Shown: piece by piece, positions 26,675 through 38,300 of the stretch
Numbering within the stretch: position 1 is the first letter of the stretch
Layout of the letters: every line of letters begins with the position of its first letter
Assembly: GCF_036013955.1 (NCBI RefSeq)
Contig: NZ_CP107903.1
Span: 3,038,001 to 3,102,000, forward strand
Length of the DNA stretch: 64,000 bases
Direction: 5' to 3'
Source: Streptomyces sp. NBC_00459
GTDB lineage: Bacteria > Actinomycetota > Actinomycetes > Streptomycetales > Streptomycetaceae
Notes under the pieces: model-generated
What the model was told of the DNA's origin: nothing
The model's database searches: none
Seen by the model: only the letters and a program-made list of their open reading frames with translations
Position numbers and translations under genes: made by a program

Positions 26675-29600
26675 TCATCTCTTTCTGCGACCACCAGTGG
26701 CGACCCATGTTCCAGCACCAACAGGGCTCGCCCAGGCGTAGACCACGTTCACACCCAGTTCCCTGACCATCCGGTTCATCGCTCCCCTGCAACGGGAGCA
26801 AGGGGGCAACTGCCCTACGAGACGGACAGTCTCCCCCTTGTCGACCGGAATATGCCCGGCATAGGGGTCCCCTGGGATGGGATTCTTGCCCGCCGACGCC
26901 CCGGACATTCGCCCGACACGGTTCTCGGTGTGTGTGGCGGCTTCAGTGTTGTAGCCACCGCCCAGGGATTTTTCCGCATCTGTGGAGGCTCCACTACGTA
27001 CGGAATAGGACAGTCGGACGTCACCGTTCACATCCTCGATGTCAACGTCAACTGTGTGCCCTGGAGCGTCTCCACAGTTGTGGACGAGGACCGAGGTGGC
27101 TCCCGCCAGCACATAATACGTATGCAGGCTGCTGACTGTCAGGTTGTGAACAGTGGCGCCCTGAGCAGTCCAGCTCTTGATGGCGGCGACCTGAACTCGC
27201 GTGCCAGCGCTGGTCCGGAGCCACTGGCCGGCCTGGAGGTTGGTCGCGTCGATCCACTCGCCCAGTTCCGGAACCCAGAAGGGGTGGCCGTCGGTCGCAG
27301 TGACGTCGGCGGTCTTCGAGCCCTTCGCACCGTCGGTGTCGATCGTGACGTCGACGAGGTGCTTGATGCCCTCGCCCTTGATCTCGGCGGTGACCTCCTC
27401 AGCCTCGGTCTCGCCCGTTTCCGGGTCGGTGGCCATGACCTTGTCGCCGACCTTGACGTCCTTGATCGCCTTGGTCGAACCGTTGGCCATCAGGACCCGG
27501 GTCTCCGGGGTGAAGCTGTTGATCGTGCAGCTCGCGCCATCACCGGACCCCCCGTCGGATCCACCGCCCGAGTCGGAGTCATCGCGGCCGGAACCCCCGC
27601 GCGAGCCGCCGGACTTGTTCTCCGCCTTGCCCCCGCCCGACGACCCCTTCTGCTGCGAGGTCTTCCGGGCCTGGACCTGCGGAGCATTCCCCCGCGCGCC
27701 CTTCGACCCCGTATGGGACTTCTTCTTCGCGGCCTCCGCCGCAGCCTTCGCAGCCGCCCTCGCCTTGCGTTTCGCCTCGGCCGCAGCAGCCTCCGCCGCC
27801 TTCTTCGCCTTGACCAGTGCGGCCTTCGCCGCCTTGGCCGCCTTCAGCCCCGCCTCGGCAACCGCCTTCGCCGCCTTCCACGCCTTCACCGCGCCCAGCG
27901 TCGCCTCGAAGGCCTTCCACATCTTCTTGCCCTTGGAGAAGACGCTCGTCCACGGAATCGCGTCCATCAGCAAGCTGCCGCACGCCCACAGGTCGCCCTG
28001 CGAGAAGCAGCCCACGATGTCGTCCCAGCCGACGAACTCCTTGAACACCGCCCAGCCGACCGAGAGGATCACGTCGCCGATCGACCGCGACAGCGTCCGC
28101 TGGTAATCCGCGATCTTCGCATCCAGCGCCGCCATCGACGCGTCGAAGCTCGACGCCGACGACGTCAGACCCGACGGGTCCGAGTGCGTGACCGGATTGT
28201 TGTTCGCGTACGAGTAGCCGTTCGCCTGCAACGGGTCGCTCTGGTCCAGCACCGGGTCCGCCGAGACGAAGCGGCCGGTTGCCGGGTCGTACTCCCGCGC
28301 CCCCAGATGCACCAGACCCGAGCCCGCATCGTCGTCACCCGTCGCATACGCCGTCCGCGAGCGTGCCGCCACGTTCGGCGTGCGGTCCTGGCCCCACGGG
28401 TCCTTCTTCGTGATCCGGACCTGCTGGTTGCCCTCCAACTGCACCTCGGCCAGCGGGGTGCCGTTGTGGTCGACCGCGTTAGCGAACACCTGCTCGTCCG
28501 CGCCGGATGTGGACGACGCCTCCCGGTAACGCGTCACCGTCGGGGCACCGCCGTGACCGTAGGAACGCTCCGCCGAACGCAGCTTGCCCGTGGCCGTCAC
28601 AGACACACTCGTGTCCGGCAGGTGGAGGACCGCGCCCGCGCCCGAACGCTCCAGCAGGCGGTTCCCCATCGCGTCGTACACATACGTCGTCTTCGACGCC
28701 GGCTTGAACACCTGGCCGGGAGCCGATGCCGAGCAGGCCGCCAGGACCAGATCGGTACCGTTCGTCAGCGATGGGGCGGACAGGCACAGGCCTGTGTCCA
28801 TGTGTTTGACCTGGCCCGTGTCCAGCGTCTGCCAGCGCTGCACCGTCGCCGTCTTACTGCAGGACTGGATCTGCACTGCCGCGCCCGCGGCCGTACCGCT
28901 GGGCTGCGCACAGGAGCCCGCGACCACGAACTGCCCGATGGTGGCGTTCTCGACGACACCGTTCAGCACGCCGCCGGCGTCGGCATCGGCGGCCTTGAGG
29001 CGGAAGTTCTGCGCCTTGGTGCCGTTGCACACATGCAACTGGAGGGCCGTACCCGCCTCGGCACTGGCGCCGGTGAGGTCCAGACACATCTCGGACGCGC
29101 CCACCCACGCCCCGGAGCCGTCGGGGCCGAAGCCCGTCACCGACTCGACCTGGCCGTCCCACGTCCACGTCAGGCCCTGGGCCGTGTCACCGCCCGTCGT
29201 ACGGCTCTCCAGGCTGCCCGCGTCGTTGTACTTCTGCGTGGAGCGGGTCTTGACCTCGGCATTGAGCGATGTGTAGCTCGTGGTGTCGTACGAAGTCAGT
29301 GTGTGCGGCTGGTCGTTCTTGACCGTCGGGACGTCATTGTCGCCGTAGTTGTAGTCGGTGACCACGTCGTCCTTGGTCACCCGCGCGCCAGAGGTTTTGT
29401 CGAAGGTCGGGTCGGCGTTGAGAACCGACTTCGACTTCCGGTTGCCCAGCACGTCGTACGTGTACGACTGCCAGTAACCGTCCTTGGTGGTCGCGGAGTT
29501 GGACGAGACGTTGACCGTGCCGTCCGCGTACACCGGCTCAGCCGTCGACCGACCCGAGACGGTGCAAGAAGCACCACCCGGAGTCGTCCACGCCTGCCTG

Positions 29601-32600
29601 AGCTGGCCCAGCGTGTCGTAGGTGAAGCACTGCCGGTCGGTGGGCTTGGTGCCGATCTTGTCCGCGACGGACAGGATGTTGCCCGACGGGTCGTAGGAGT
29701 AGTCGCGCCGACTCACCTCGTGGTTGGGGACGACCGACTTGTCGGTCGTGTTCTCCCTCAGCAGCTTGCTGGTCTGCAGTTCGCCGGTCGACTCGTCGAA
29801 GGAGTTCTCCTGCCACAGGCGGTGGCCGATCTCGCCCACCGTGGAGCGCAGCACCTGCCCGTAGGGCGAGTAGTTGGTCTCGGAGACGTACCAGTCGTCG
29901 CCGGAGACCGAGACCGGGAGGCCGGCCTCGTTGTAGCGGGTGATGACGGACTCGGCGCTCAGGCCGAACACCTCGGGGGTGGAGTACTTCTCCAGCTGAC
30001 CGTCTTCGTTGTACGCGTAGTCGTACGTGTACCTGGTCTTGAAGCCGTCCACGGTCGTGCCCGAGGTCGTGCCGTCCGGCATCTGTACCGTCATCGACGT
30101 CGGCTGGTAGTCCGCCGTGTACCCGGCTATCGACGTCGTGTACGACTTGCCGCCGTCGTTGTAACGGGTCGCCGATGCCAGCTGGCCCTTACCTCCAGGG
30201 GCCGAGTCGTACACGTACGACTGAACCGCCGTGCCCGAAGTCGCGCCCGCCGCAGTGAACTTGACCTCGTTCACCCGATGGAAGCGCTCGTAGGAGTAGG
30301 TGAGCCTCTGCTTGAGGCCGTCGGTCGCCCAGTCCACCCGGCCATAGGCGTCGTACTCGGTGTGCGTGGCGCCGGTGTCCGGGTCGGTCGTGTCCGTGAC
30401 GCGGCCGAGGGCGTCGTACTTCCAGGTGCGGGTGTGGCCGACCTCGTCCGTGGACCGGAACATGTCGCCGCGCACGTCGTACTCGTACGTGGTGGAGATC
30501 GCGTCGGCCTCGGTCAGCGCCGCGTCGCTGTACGTGTCCTGCTGGACCGTGCGGCCCAGTGCGTCCGTCCATACCCGGGAGGCCGGGGTGCCTACCGGCT
30601 GGCGGACGATCGTGTAGTCGAGCCCGTACTGGTAGCGGGTGCGGCGGTCCGTCGTCTTTACCCAGTTGTCACCGTTCTTGGCTTCGGCGCCCGTCTGCCA
30701 GTAGGACGAGTGGACAGGGGTGACGGTCAGGACGCGTCCCAGGCCGTCGTACGTGTACGCGGTGGCGTTGGGGATGAGCGACTCGGAGGCGGGGACGATC
30801 AGGTCGGTGCCGGGGTCGCCCGCCATGTAGTAGGCGTTGCGGGTGTAACTGACCTGGCCCGACGTGTTGTGGAAGGTGTCGGTGATCAGCTTGCCGCCGC
30901 CCACCGCCGGGGTCTGGGACTGCCGTTCACGGCCCAGGGCGTCGTAGATCGTGGTGGAGGCCGTGTAGGTGGCGTCGCCCTTGGTCTTGGTGGGGTTTCT
31001 CTTCAGTGACTCGGTGACCACGGACACCGGCTTGTCGGCGACCGTGTTGTATGTGTAGCGCGCGGTGGGGTCGTCCGTGGCGGTCTGGGTGGTGTCCCAG
31101 GCGGCCGTGGTGCGGCCCAGCGGGTCGTACGTGTACGAGGTGACCCGGTTGTTGGCGTCCTTCGAGGTCAGCGTCGCGCCGCGGCCGGGCTCCACGCTGG
31201 TGATCGTGGCGAGGCCCGTTTCGGCGCCGCTGGCGTCGAGCTTGGCACCCTGAACCGTCTTGATCTCATAGACCTGTCCGGAAGCCGGCGTGTAGGACGT
31301 CGTGTTCACCAGGTCCGTGGCGTCGGTGACCTTCTCGACCCTGCCGAACTCGTCGTACTTCGTACGCGACTCGGGGGCGTCCGAGTTCCAGTCCGTGCCG
31401 TCACCGAGCGGTGTCACCGTCCTGGTCACCTGGCCCTTGGTGGGCGTGGCGGTCAGCAAGGTGGCGTCGTCGTAGAAGACGCGCGAACCGGTCACCAGCG
31501 TCGAAGCCGTCGCTGCCGACAGCCCGGTGGAGCAGGTGGAAGCGCCGGTCGTGGTGACTGTCTCGGCGACCAGACCGATCAGGTAGGCGTTGGTGTTGTG
31601 CACGTACGAGGTTCGGGTGCACGACTCGTCGCCAGGCTTCGCACGGTCGCCGTACTCACGGACCTCGGTCGGCAGACCGTACGAGTCGTAGTCGGTCTCC
31701 GTCAGTACTGTGCGCAGGGGTTCGTCGTCGCCCGGGCGGGTGCCCGAGGACTTGGTGACCGTCTTGACACTGTCAAGCGTGACGCGCTCGGAGACCACGT
31801 CCGGGCCGTCGGTGCGGTTGCGGGTGGCCAGCCGCACCGGGGCGTCAGGGTAATTGACCGTACGGGATATCCACTCGGTGGCGCCGGCGCTGGAGTCGGG
31901 GTAGGTCAAGGCCTCGGCGACCATGCCCGCGTACGCCCTGCGGTCGTCCGCGATCTCCGCGCCGGTGACGTCCGTGACCTTGAAAGAGCGCTTGGTGTCG
32001 TCGTCGGGCTTGTCGGGTGTGGCGGTGTCCAGGAGGACGTCGTCGCTCATGCCCCGGAAGTAGCGGGTGACCGACTTGGACGCGGGGTTGCCCACAGAGG
32101 TCACTGTGGGTCCGGTGATCGTGGTGACGACCGGGTAGCCGCGCCAGTCGTCCCAGGTACGCGTCTTGGGACGGGAGAACTCTGCCTGGTTCTTGGCCCA
32201 CAGGGCGCCGACGACCTTGTCGGCCGCGTTGGTCTCGGTCGCGTACTGGTACGTCGTCGTCACGTCCGCCGCGTCCACCAGTTGGGCGTCCTCGGTGATC
32301 GACTCCACGACGTACTTGTGGAACCAGGAGGTCCGTTTGTCGGCCAGCTCACCATCGGAATGCCAGAAGACCGGGTAGCAGCGCAGCGTGTTCTGGTCGA
32401 CCGGAGGGAAGTTCGTACCGGTGAGACACGCGCCCTCGGGCGTCTTGTACGTGACGCGTGTGCTGCCGCCGTACTCGGAGACCACCGTCTGGATGCGCAG
32501 TCGGCCGAAGAGCGGGTCTGTGTCGCCCGCCCCCTGCTTGACCCGGTTGGGCAGCGCCTTGTCGTTGTGGCCGAAGCGAACCGGGCTGAGATGCTTGGTG

Positions 32601-34990
32601 TCACCGTCCACGGCGTAGCCGGTACGGGTGATGGACTCCAGCCACAGCGCGGTGTAGTTACCGGTCAGGCCCCAGGGGAACGACTGGGCGAGGCTCCAAG
32701 AGTCCACCTTCGACAGCAGGGTCGTGCCGAAAAGTTCGTCGCCGTCGATGCCGCACGCGTTCCGGGAACCTGAGTCTGTGCTCGGGTTGTACTCGGTGAG
32801 CTTGACACCCTGCTCGCGCTGAGTGCACGCCGTGACCGTTGCCAGGCGGTTGCGCGACCAGAACGTGGGGGCGTACGTCGAGCACTTCTCGCCCGCCTCA
32901 CAGGCGAGGTCGGCCGGGGTGTCGTACCAGGCACGGGTACGGTCCGACTGTTTGGAGTCAAAGTTGGCCTCGGTGCACTCCGGCGTCTTGTCACCGGCCT
33001 CCTCGAAGCAGCGTTCCTGCGCCGTGAACTTCATACGGCCCAGCGGCTCGGCGGTGAACAGGGCGCCCGCACGCTGGCCGTAGTCGATACGGGTCAGGTA
33101 GCCGGCCCGGTCATAGGCGACCGCCTTCGCCACTTTGTTGTTCTTGGCGTAGGCGTTGGTCTCCTTGCCCCACCACAGCGACATCGCGTTGCCGTTGAGG
33201 TCGACGACGTAGTCGAGCTGGAAACGCCAGCCCTGGTCGCAGAAGGAGTCCTCGAACTTGGTGGCGTGGCACGGGTCGCTGCTGTGGTTACCCGCGACCG
33301 GCACCTTCAGGACCGACTTGGTCTCCTCCTTGCCGGAGGACCAGCCCGGCAGGCGGTTGAGACCGAAGTAGTACTGGGTACCGTCACTGGTGGTGACCCG
33401 CCAGAACTCCCCGTTGTTGTCACCGTTGTTGGACGTGTGGGTGACATCCAGGATGCGCTTGTAGTCGGCTTCGGTGAGCAGTTCCACGCGAGTGTTGTCG
33501 CCCCGCGCGCTCTTCCACGTCTCGTCGGCGTCGCTGCGCACCAGTTCCGTGGTGGTGCCGTTCAGCGACAGCACCGCGTTGTACGAGCCCCAGCACTGGT
33601 CGCCGGTGAACTTGTCCTTGTTGTTCGCGTTGGCGGTGTCCGCCGCACAGCCCACGAACGTGCGGGTGATCGCGCCCGGGTTGTAGTCCCAGCCCTCGCC
33701 GATCCAGGACACCTGGTTGTTCGTGGCGGACGTACGGCCGTCCGAGGACTGGGAGTTGTAGCTCAGCGTCACGTTCGGAGACGGCCCCGAGGGAACCTCC
33801 GGCCCCGCCATCGTGTACGCGTACGTGAACGCGCCCGAGGAACCTCCCTGCGACCAGGAACCGGCCGAGGACAGCGGGGTCGCGCCGAAGTCACCGCCGG
33901 AGCCCGCACCATGGGAGACACCCATCACCAACGCGCCGCCGGTGGAATCGGCGGCCTGCCGCACGCTCCCTGCCTGGTTGTCTTCACGCCACACGGCCGA
34001 GTCGACAGAACCCTTGTCGGTGGCAGCGGCGGTGGAGGCGCCGGTGGCCGTGGCACTCGCCACCGACTTCAAGTCGGTCGTGTCCATGGTCAGGTTGAGG
34101 AAGGTCACCTGCGCCGGCTCGGCGGTCTTGGCGTCCTCGGCCGCCTCGTCGGGGGCGGTGTCCTCGCCCGGGTCCGTCTCCGAACCGGAGGAGTCTCCGG
34201 TGTCACCCACCGGCACGATCACCTCGTCGGCGGTGCGCTCGACCTCGGTGGTCACCGGGATGCCCGTCGAACATCCCTCGTCGTTGGGGGTGGTGGCGTA
34301 GCAGGCGGGCATCAGGGCGAATGACAGCCGGTCCAGCCACTGCGCGCTGTACGTCTCGGCGAAACGCGTCGCGTCGATCTGCACGACCACGTCACCGGTG
34401 GCGGTGTCCGGTGCGTCGACCTCAAGCAGGAGGCCCTGCGCACCCGCGGCCACCGCGTCTGCCTCGGGCTCGACGGTAACGTTCCACGCGCCCTCAAGGG
34501 AATCGGCCTGCGCCTGCGACGCACCCTCGGGTGCGGTCACGCCTACGGTCAGCGTGCCGTCGGTGGAGGCGGCGACCGGTTTGGCAGCTCCGCCTGCAGT
34601 GAGGTCTGCGACCGGCGCGGGCAGGTCGACGGCCGCTGGGACCTCCGCCACCGCGGGCGGGTCGTAGGCCTTCGCCGGCTTGGTCGAGGGGACGCCGTCG
34701 AGCTCTTCGAGTTCGTCGGTCTTGGTCTCGTCGACGGGGACGGCATCCGTCTCCTGGAGGTCGTCGAGTTCGACCTCTGTCGTACGGGTGGTGTTGTCAG
34801 GACCCAGGGCCAATGCGCTTGGCAGCGCGGTGATGTTGAGGGCGAGGAACACCGCGGCGACCACACCGAGTCGTGCTCTTCGGCGTATCAGTCGTTCATG
34901 AGACGACCTGCGCGCCAGCCAACCTCTGCCGCACCACGACAAACCCCCACCCACGGCCAACCGACCTTCCCCGACCCGACTCACAACCAT
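26675..34990 (-). CDS. Giant Rhs/YD-repeat polymorphic toxin with ricin-B, HINT and C-terminal deaminase domains
   Basis: This 2771-residue protein delivers a toxin to competitors. An N-terminal hydrophobic segment (about 40-60) gives export or anchoring. YD repeats run from about residue 900 to 2200 (for example YTYDPLGRTTAAWD, YKYDALGRVTD). A ricin-type lectin insert lies at about 1960-2100 (CLDLTGASAEAGT, CLSAPSLTNGT). The Rhs core signature YDPATGRFVSADPV is near 2235. A HINT autoprocessing domain runs from about 2485 to 2637 (SCTINSFTPETRVLMANG ... GHPFWV ... ATSVLVHNC). The last 130 residues carry HTEN and PPCSRCRGAMNR, the HxE and PCxxC zinc motifs of the deaminase fold, closest to Pput_2613-type toxins. 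Immunity genes follow. Confidence 0.92.
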   Translation of the reverse strand: MVVSRVGEGRLAVGGGLSWCGRGWLARRSSHERLIRRRARLGVVAAVFLALNITALPSALALGPDNTTRTTEVELDDLQETDAVPVDETKTDELEELDGVPSTKPAKAYDPPAVAEVPAAVDLPAPVADLTAGGAAKPVAASTDGTLTVGVTAPEGASQAQADSLEGAWNVTVEPEADAVAAGAQGLLLEVDAPDTATGDVVVQIDATRFAETYSAQWLDRLSFALMPACYATTPNDEGCSTGIPVTTEVERTADEVIVPVGDTGDSSGSETDPGEDTAPDEAAEDAKTAEPAQVTFLNLTMDTTDLKSVASATATGASTAAATDKGSVDSAVWREDNQAGSVRQAADSTGGALVMGVSHGAGSGGDFGATPLSSAGSWSQGGSSGAFTYAYTMAGPEVPSGPSPNVTLSYNSQSSDGRTSATNNQVSWIGEGWDYNPGAITRTFVGCAADTANANNKDKFTGDQCWGSYNAVLSLNGTTTELVRSDADETWKSARGDNTRVELLTEADYKRILDVTHTSNNGDNNGEFWRVTTSDGTQYYFGLNRLPGWSSGKEETKSVLKVPVAGNHSSDPCHATKFEDSFCDQGWRFQLDYVVDLNGNAMSLWWGKETNAYAKNNKVAKAVAYDRAGYLTRIDYGQRAGALFTAEPLGRMKFTAQERCFEEAGDKTPECTEANFDSKQSDRTRAWYDTPADLACEAGEKCSTYAPTFWSRNRLATVTACTQREQGVKLTEYNPSTDSGSRNACGIDGDELFGTTLLSKVDSWSLAQSFPWGLTGNYTALWLESITRTGYAVDGDTKHLSPVRFGHNDKALPNRVKQGAGDTDPLFGRLRIQTVVSEYGGSTRVTYKTPEGACLTGTNFPPVDQNTLRCYPVFWHSDGELADKRTSWFHKYVVESITEDAQLVDAADVTTTYQYATETNAADKVVGALWAKNQAEFSRPKTRTWDDWRGYPVVTTITGPTVTSVGNPASKSVTRYFRGMSDDVLLDTATPDKPDDDTKRSFKVTDVTGAEIADDRRAYAGMVAEALTYPDSSAGATEWISRTVNYPDAPVRLATRNRTDGPDVVSERVTLDSVKTVTKSSGTRPGDDEPLRTVLTETDYDSYGLPTEVREYGDRAKPGDESCTRTSYVHNTNAYLIGLVAETVTTTGASTCSTGLSAATASTLVTGSRVFYDDATLLTATPTKGQVTRTVTPLGDGTDWNSDAPESRTKYDEFGRVEKVTDATDLVNTTSYTPASGQVYEIKTVQGAKLDASGAETGLATITSVEPGRGATLTSKDANNRVTSYTYDPLGRTTAAWDTTQTATDDPTARYTYNTVADKPVSVVTESLKRNPTKTKGDATYTASTTIYDALGRERQSQTPAVGGGKLITDTFHNTSGQVSYTRNAYYMAGDPGTDLIVPASESLIPNATAYTYDGLGRVLTVTPVHSSYWQTGAEAKNGDNWVKTTDRRTRYQYGLDYTIVRQPVGTPASRVWTDALGRTVQQDTYSDAALTEADAISTTYEYDVRGDMFRSTDEVGHTRTWKYDALGRVTDTTDPDTGATHTEYDAYGRVDWATDGLKQRLTYSYERFHRVNEVKFTAAGATSGTAVQSYVYDSAPGGKGQLASATRYNDGGKSYTTSIAGYTADYQPTSMTVQMPDGTTSGTTVDGFKTRYTYDYAYNEDGQLEKYSTPEVFGLSAESVITRYNEAGLPVSVSGDDWYVSETNYSPYGQVLRSTVGEIGHRLWQENSFDESTGELQTSKLLRENTTDKSVVPNHEVSRRDYSYDPSGNILSVADKIGTKPTDRQCFTYDTLGQLRQAWTTPGGASCTVSGRSTAEPVYADGTVNVSSNSATTKDGYWQSYTYDVLGNRKSKSVLNADPTFDKTSGARVTKDDVVTDYNYGDNDVPTVKNDQPHTLTSYDTTSYTSLNAEVKTRSTQKYNDAGSLESRTTGGDTAQGLTWTWDGQVESVTGFGPDGSGAWVGASEMCLDLTGASAEAGTALQLHVCNGTKAQNFRLKAADADAGGVLNGVVENATIGQFVVAGSCAQPSGTAAGAAVQIQSCSKTATVQRWQTLDTGQVKHMDTGLCLSAPSLTNGTDLVLAACSASAPGQVFKPASKTTYVYDAMGNRLLERSGAGAVLHLPDTSVSVTATGKLRSAERSYGHGGAPTVTRYREASSTSGADEQVFANAVDHNGTPLAEVQLEGNQQVRITKKDPWGQDRTPNVAARSRTAYATGDDDAGSGLVHLGAREYDPATGRFVSADPVLDQSDPLQANGYSYANNNPVTHSDPSGLTSSASSFDASMAALDAKIADYQRTLSRSIGDVILSVGWAVFKEFVGWDDIVGCFSQGDLWACGSLLMDAIPWTSVFSKGKKMWKAFEATLGAVKAWKAAKAVAEAGLKAAKAAKAALVKAKKAAEAAAAEAKRKARAAAKAAAEAAKKKSHTGSKGARGNAPQVQARKTSQQKGSSGGGKAENKSGGSRGGSGRDDSDSGGGSDGGSGDGASCTINSFTPETRVLMANGSTKAIKDVKVGDKVMATDPETGETEAEEVTAEIKGEGIKHLVDVTIDTDGAKGSKTADVTATDGHPFWVPELGEWIDATNLQAGQWLRTSAGTRVQVAAIKSWTAQGATVHNLTVSSLHTYYVLAGATSVLVHNCGDAPGHTVDVDIEDVNGDVRLSYSVRSGASTDAEKSLGGGYNTEAATHTENRVGRMSGASAGKNPIPGDPYAGHIPVDKGETVRLVGQLPPCSRCRGAMNRMVRELGVNVVYAWASPVGAGTWVATGGRRKR

Positions 34991-35339
34991 CAGAAACGTT
35001 CAGACCGTTGGCACATGGTGATCAACGATGAGACGAAATTTGAATCTTTGTGAAGATCGTCGTCAAGGAAAAATAAGTCTGTGTTAGCTATGTCACCGTC
35101 CAAATCTGAACAAAGAAAGGCAAAAAAACGTACCAAGGTCCCCGTTCTCTCACCTGGCCAGTTCTCCTTCTCCACAAGGGTGTTGATCTCGCAGGGGTCG
35201 CCTGCCCATACTCCAACCGCCCGAGCACAGCGCGTCGCGCGTTCGCACGGTCTGTCACCAGGCCCTAGGGCATCCCCGAACAGCCGCGCCGCAGCGACAC
35301 CGCCGCGACGTGGCCCATCCCGCGTTGGAGAAGGGCCCC
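34991..35339. other. Divergent promoter region of the Rhs island
   Basis: This 349-bp region separates the two large divergent surface-protein genes. The left third is markedly AT-rich for this genome (for example GATGAGACGAAATTTGAATC and AAGGAAAAATAAGTC near 35025-35075), as expected for promoters or for foreign DNA. No reading frame there has coding character. Confidence 0.5.
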
Positions 35340-38300
35340 TTGAGCGACCTCGACAGCGCCGCCGAACCGAGCGAGGCGGCCCCCGAAGCGATGCCCCCGC
35401 AAGCTGTGACCAGCAGACGGCGCGGGCGGATCGCCCTTGCCGCGGCTCTCGTGCTGGCCCTGCTCGCCGGCGGTGCCACCGTCCTGGCCCTGCGCGACGA
35501 CACTGGCGCCAAGACGTCGTCCGAGGCAGATGCCAACACCAAACGCGCAAGCAAACTCAGCGACGAGGACGCGGCCCAGCAGAAGGCCCGCAGGACCGGC
35601 AAGAAGACCGAAGTCGCCTCGCTCACCGACGAGTTCTCCCAGACCTTCGCCAACCCCGATGGCACCTTCACATACAAGGCCTCCGCGCAAGCCCAGCGGG
35701 CGAAGAACGCCAAGGGGGAGTGGGCTCCGATCGACACCTCACTGCGGAAGCAGAAGGACGGCTGGTCCACTGTCAACAGCCTTTACCCCGTCGCTTTCGC
35801 AACCGGCGACCCCGGCCGTACCCTGGGAGCCAAGTCCCGGGCGAGCGGCGGAAGCTCCAACAGTTCCGGTATCCGTACGGCGTCGTACCGCACGTCCAAC
35901 CACATGTCCGCCCACGCTGCCGTACAGGCCGCCGATGAGGCCGAGGTCTCCTGGACCCCGCTCCTGACGATGACCGCCGAAGGGCACGAGGTCCAGGTCG
36001 AGTGGCCCGGCCCGCTGCCCGAGCCGGTGATCGAGGACAACAAGGCCCTGTACGAAGGCGTGTTGCCGGATGTCGACCTGATGCTGACAGCGCGGGACAC
36101 CGGCTACACCCACGTCCTGGTCATCCACACCCCCGAGGCCGCCGCCGCCCTGGCCGCGAACCTGCCCCGCTACCGCTTCAGCTCACCCACGCTCACGTTC
36201 TCGCTCGACCCTGCCACCGACGTCATGCGCGGCACGGACAACGCGGGCAACGAGATAACCGTCTCCCCGACGCCCTTCCTGTGGGACTCCGCAGGCACTC
36301 ACGACACGGACACCCCGGCCGCCGACCCGGACGCCGCCACCGGCACCAACGAGAACCCTGAGGTCGTCGAGGAGTGGACCGGGGACGACGGCACTTCGGA
36401 CAGCGGCGCTTCGGAGGACGGGGGCACCGACGACCCGATGGCCCCCTGGAACAACGTCCCCGCAGCCGGTGACGCCGACCCTGTCGCGTACGCCGTCCCC
36501 GCAGCCACCGACGCCAACCCGACGCTCGCGCTGCCCGCCGTGCACGGCCCCGGCGAAGGCGCACACGCCACCACCGCCGCAGCTGCCCTGAACAACGACG
36601 GTGTTCTGACCATCGCCCCGCCCAGTAGCTACCTCACCGCTGACGAGGCCCCGGTCTACCCGGTGTTCCTGGACCCCTCCACCGTCGGAATCCGCGCAAG
36701 TTGGACGACTGTCTACAAGAAGTACCCCAACTCCAGCTTCTACGACGGCGCCAACTACAACGAGGACACCAAGGAAGCCCGGGTCGGCTTCGAGCGGGAC
36801 ACATGGGGAACCGCCCGGTCCCTCTTCAAGCTCAAGTTCCAGAAGAGCATCACCGGCGCGAGCGTCACCAACGCCAGACTGGAGATTCTGGAAACCCACT
36901 CCTGGTCGTGCGCCAAGCGCACGATGCAGGTGTGGCACACCGGTCCCTTCTCCTCCGGCACCACCTGGAACAAGCAGCCCACCTGGAGCCGGAAGATCAC
37001 TTCCAAGTCGTTCGCCTACGGCTGGAAGTCCAACAGCGCCTGCCCGGACACCAACGTCAACTTCACTCTGACCTCGTTGGCCCAGGAGGCCGCCAACAAT
37101 GGCTGGAGCACCCTCAATCTGGGTCTGGTGGCCTCCAACTCCTCCGCTGCCCCGACCTCCAACGCGACCAGCCTGGAGACGGACGCCTACTCCTGGAAGA
37201 AGTTCCAGGCAGAGGGCGACCGCTCCCCGGAGCTGTTCATCGACTACAACCGCAGGCCCAACACCCCGACCTCGGTGGCCATGCAGCCAGGCTCCTGCGA
37301 CACCAGCGCCAAGCCCTACATTCGGCTCGGCAAGACCACGCCCTACATCAGCGCCAAAGCGACGGACCCCGACGGGGTCCTCACCAAACTGGAGTTCGAG
37401 ATCGGCAGGGACGGCACCGACGACGCCGACAACTACAACAACACCAAGAGGAGCGCCTTCAGCACGATCAGCAACGGTGAGACCGGCTCGACCAGCCTCA
37501 CCAACCTGGTGAACGGCGTCACCTACCAGTGGCGGGTGCGAGCCTGGGACGAACAGTCCAGCAGCAGTTGGGGACCCAGTACCGGCACCAAGTGGTGCCG
37601 CTTCACCTACGACACCACCCTCCCTTCCTCTCCCGGCGTCGACTCGGTGGATTTCCCGGGCGACAACAACAACAACGGCGACAGCGAAGTGTGGTCCGAG
37701 AAGACGTTTGGTAACACCGGGTCCTTCAAGTTCACTGTCATCGACAGCGACAACGACAAGGTGCATGACCCGGACAAGGACGTCGTCAAGTTCGTCTACT
37801 CCATCAACTCCACGAACTACGCCAACTGGATCTGCGCGAACGGCACACAGGGAACCTCGGACGGTCTGGTGAAGTCCTGCGCCGCCACCAGCACCCCCGT
37901 CGTCTCGCTCACCGCCACGAACGTCAAGCCACCTTCCGCCGGCCCCAACACCCTCTATGCCAAGGCAGTGGACGCGGCGGGCAACATCTCCGGCGAAGCC
38001 AAGTACATGTTCTACGTGACTCCACGTCCCATGGCTGACGCCGCAGGCGACCTCAGCGGCGACGGAGCCCCCGACTTCGCCTCACTCTCCGAAGCGGGAA
38101 ACCTACTGGTCACCGCAGTTTCCAAGAGCGGGACGTGGATCTCCGGCTCCTGGGGCATCCACAAGAACTGGGAGCTGCTCCTGGACGGCAAAACCGCCCC
38201 CCACCTCTGGGACGGCGCCTCCACCAACCCCCAGTACTCCCTGATCACCCACAACGGCGACTTCGCCCCCGCCGACGGCGCCACCGACTGGGTGATGCGC

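Noticed and set aside
26480..31009. A 1509-codon open frame on the plus strand inside the Rhs gene
   Set aside because: It is antisense to a clear multi-domain protein. Its Arg/Val/Gly/Leu-heavy composition is the usual shadow of high-GC coding DNA and contains no recognisable domain.
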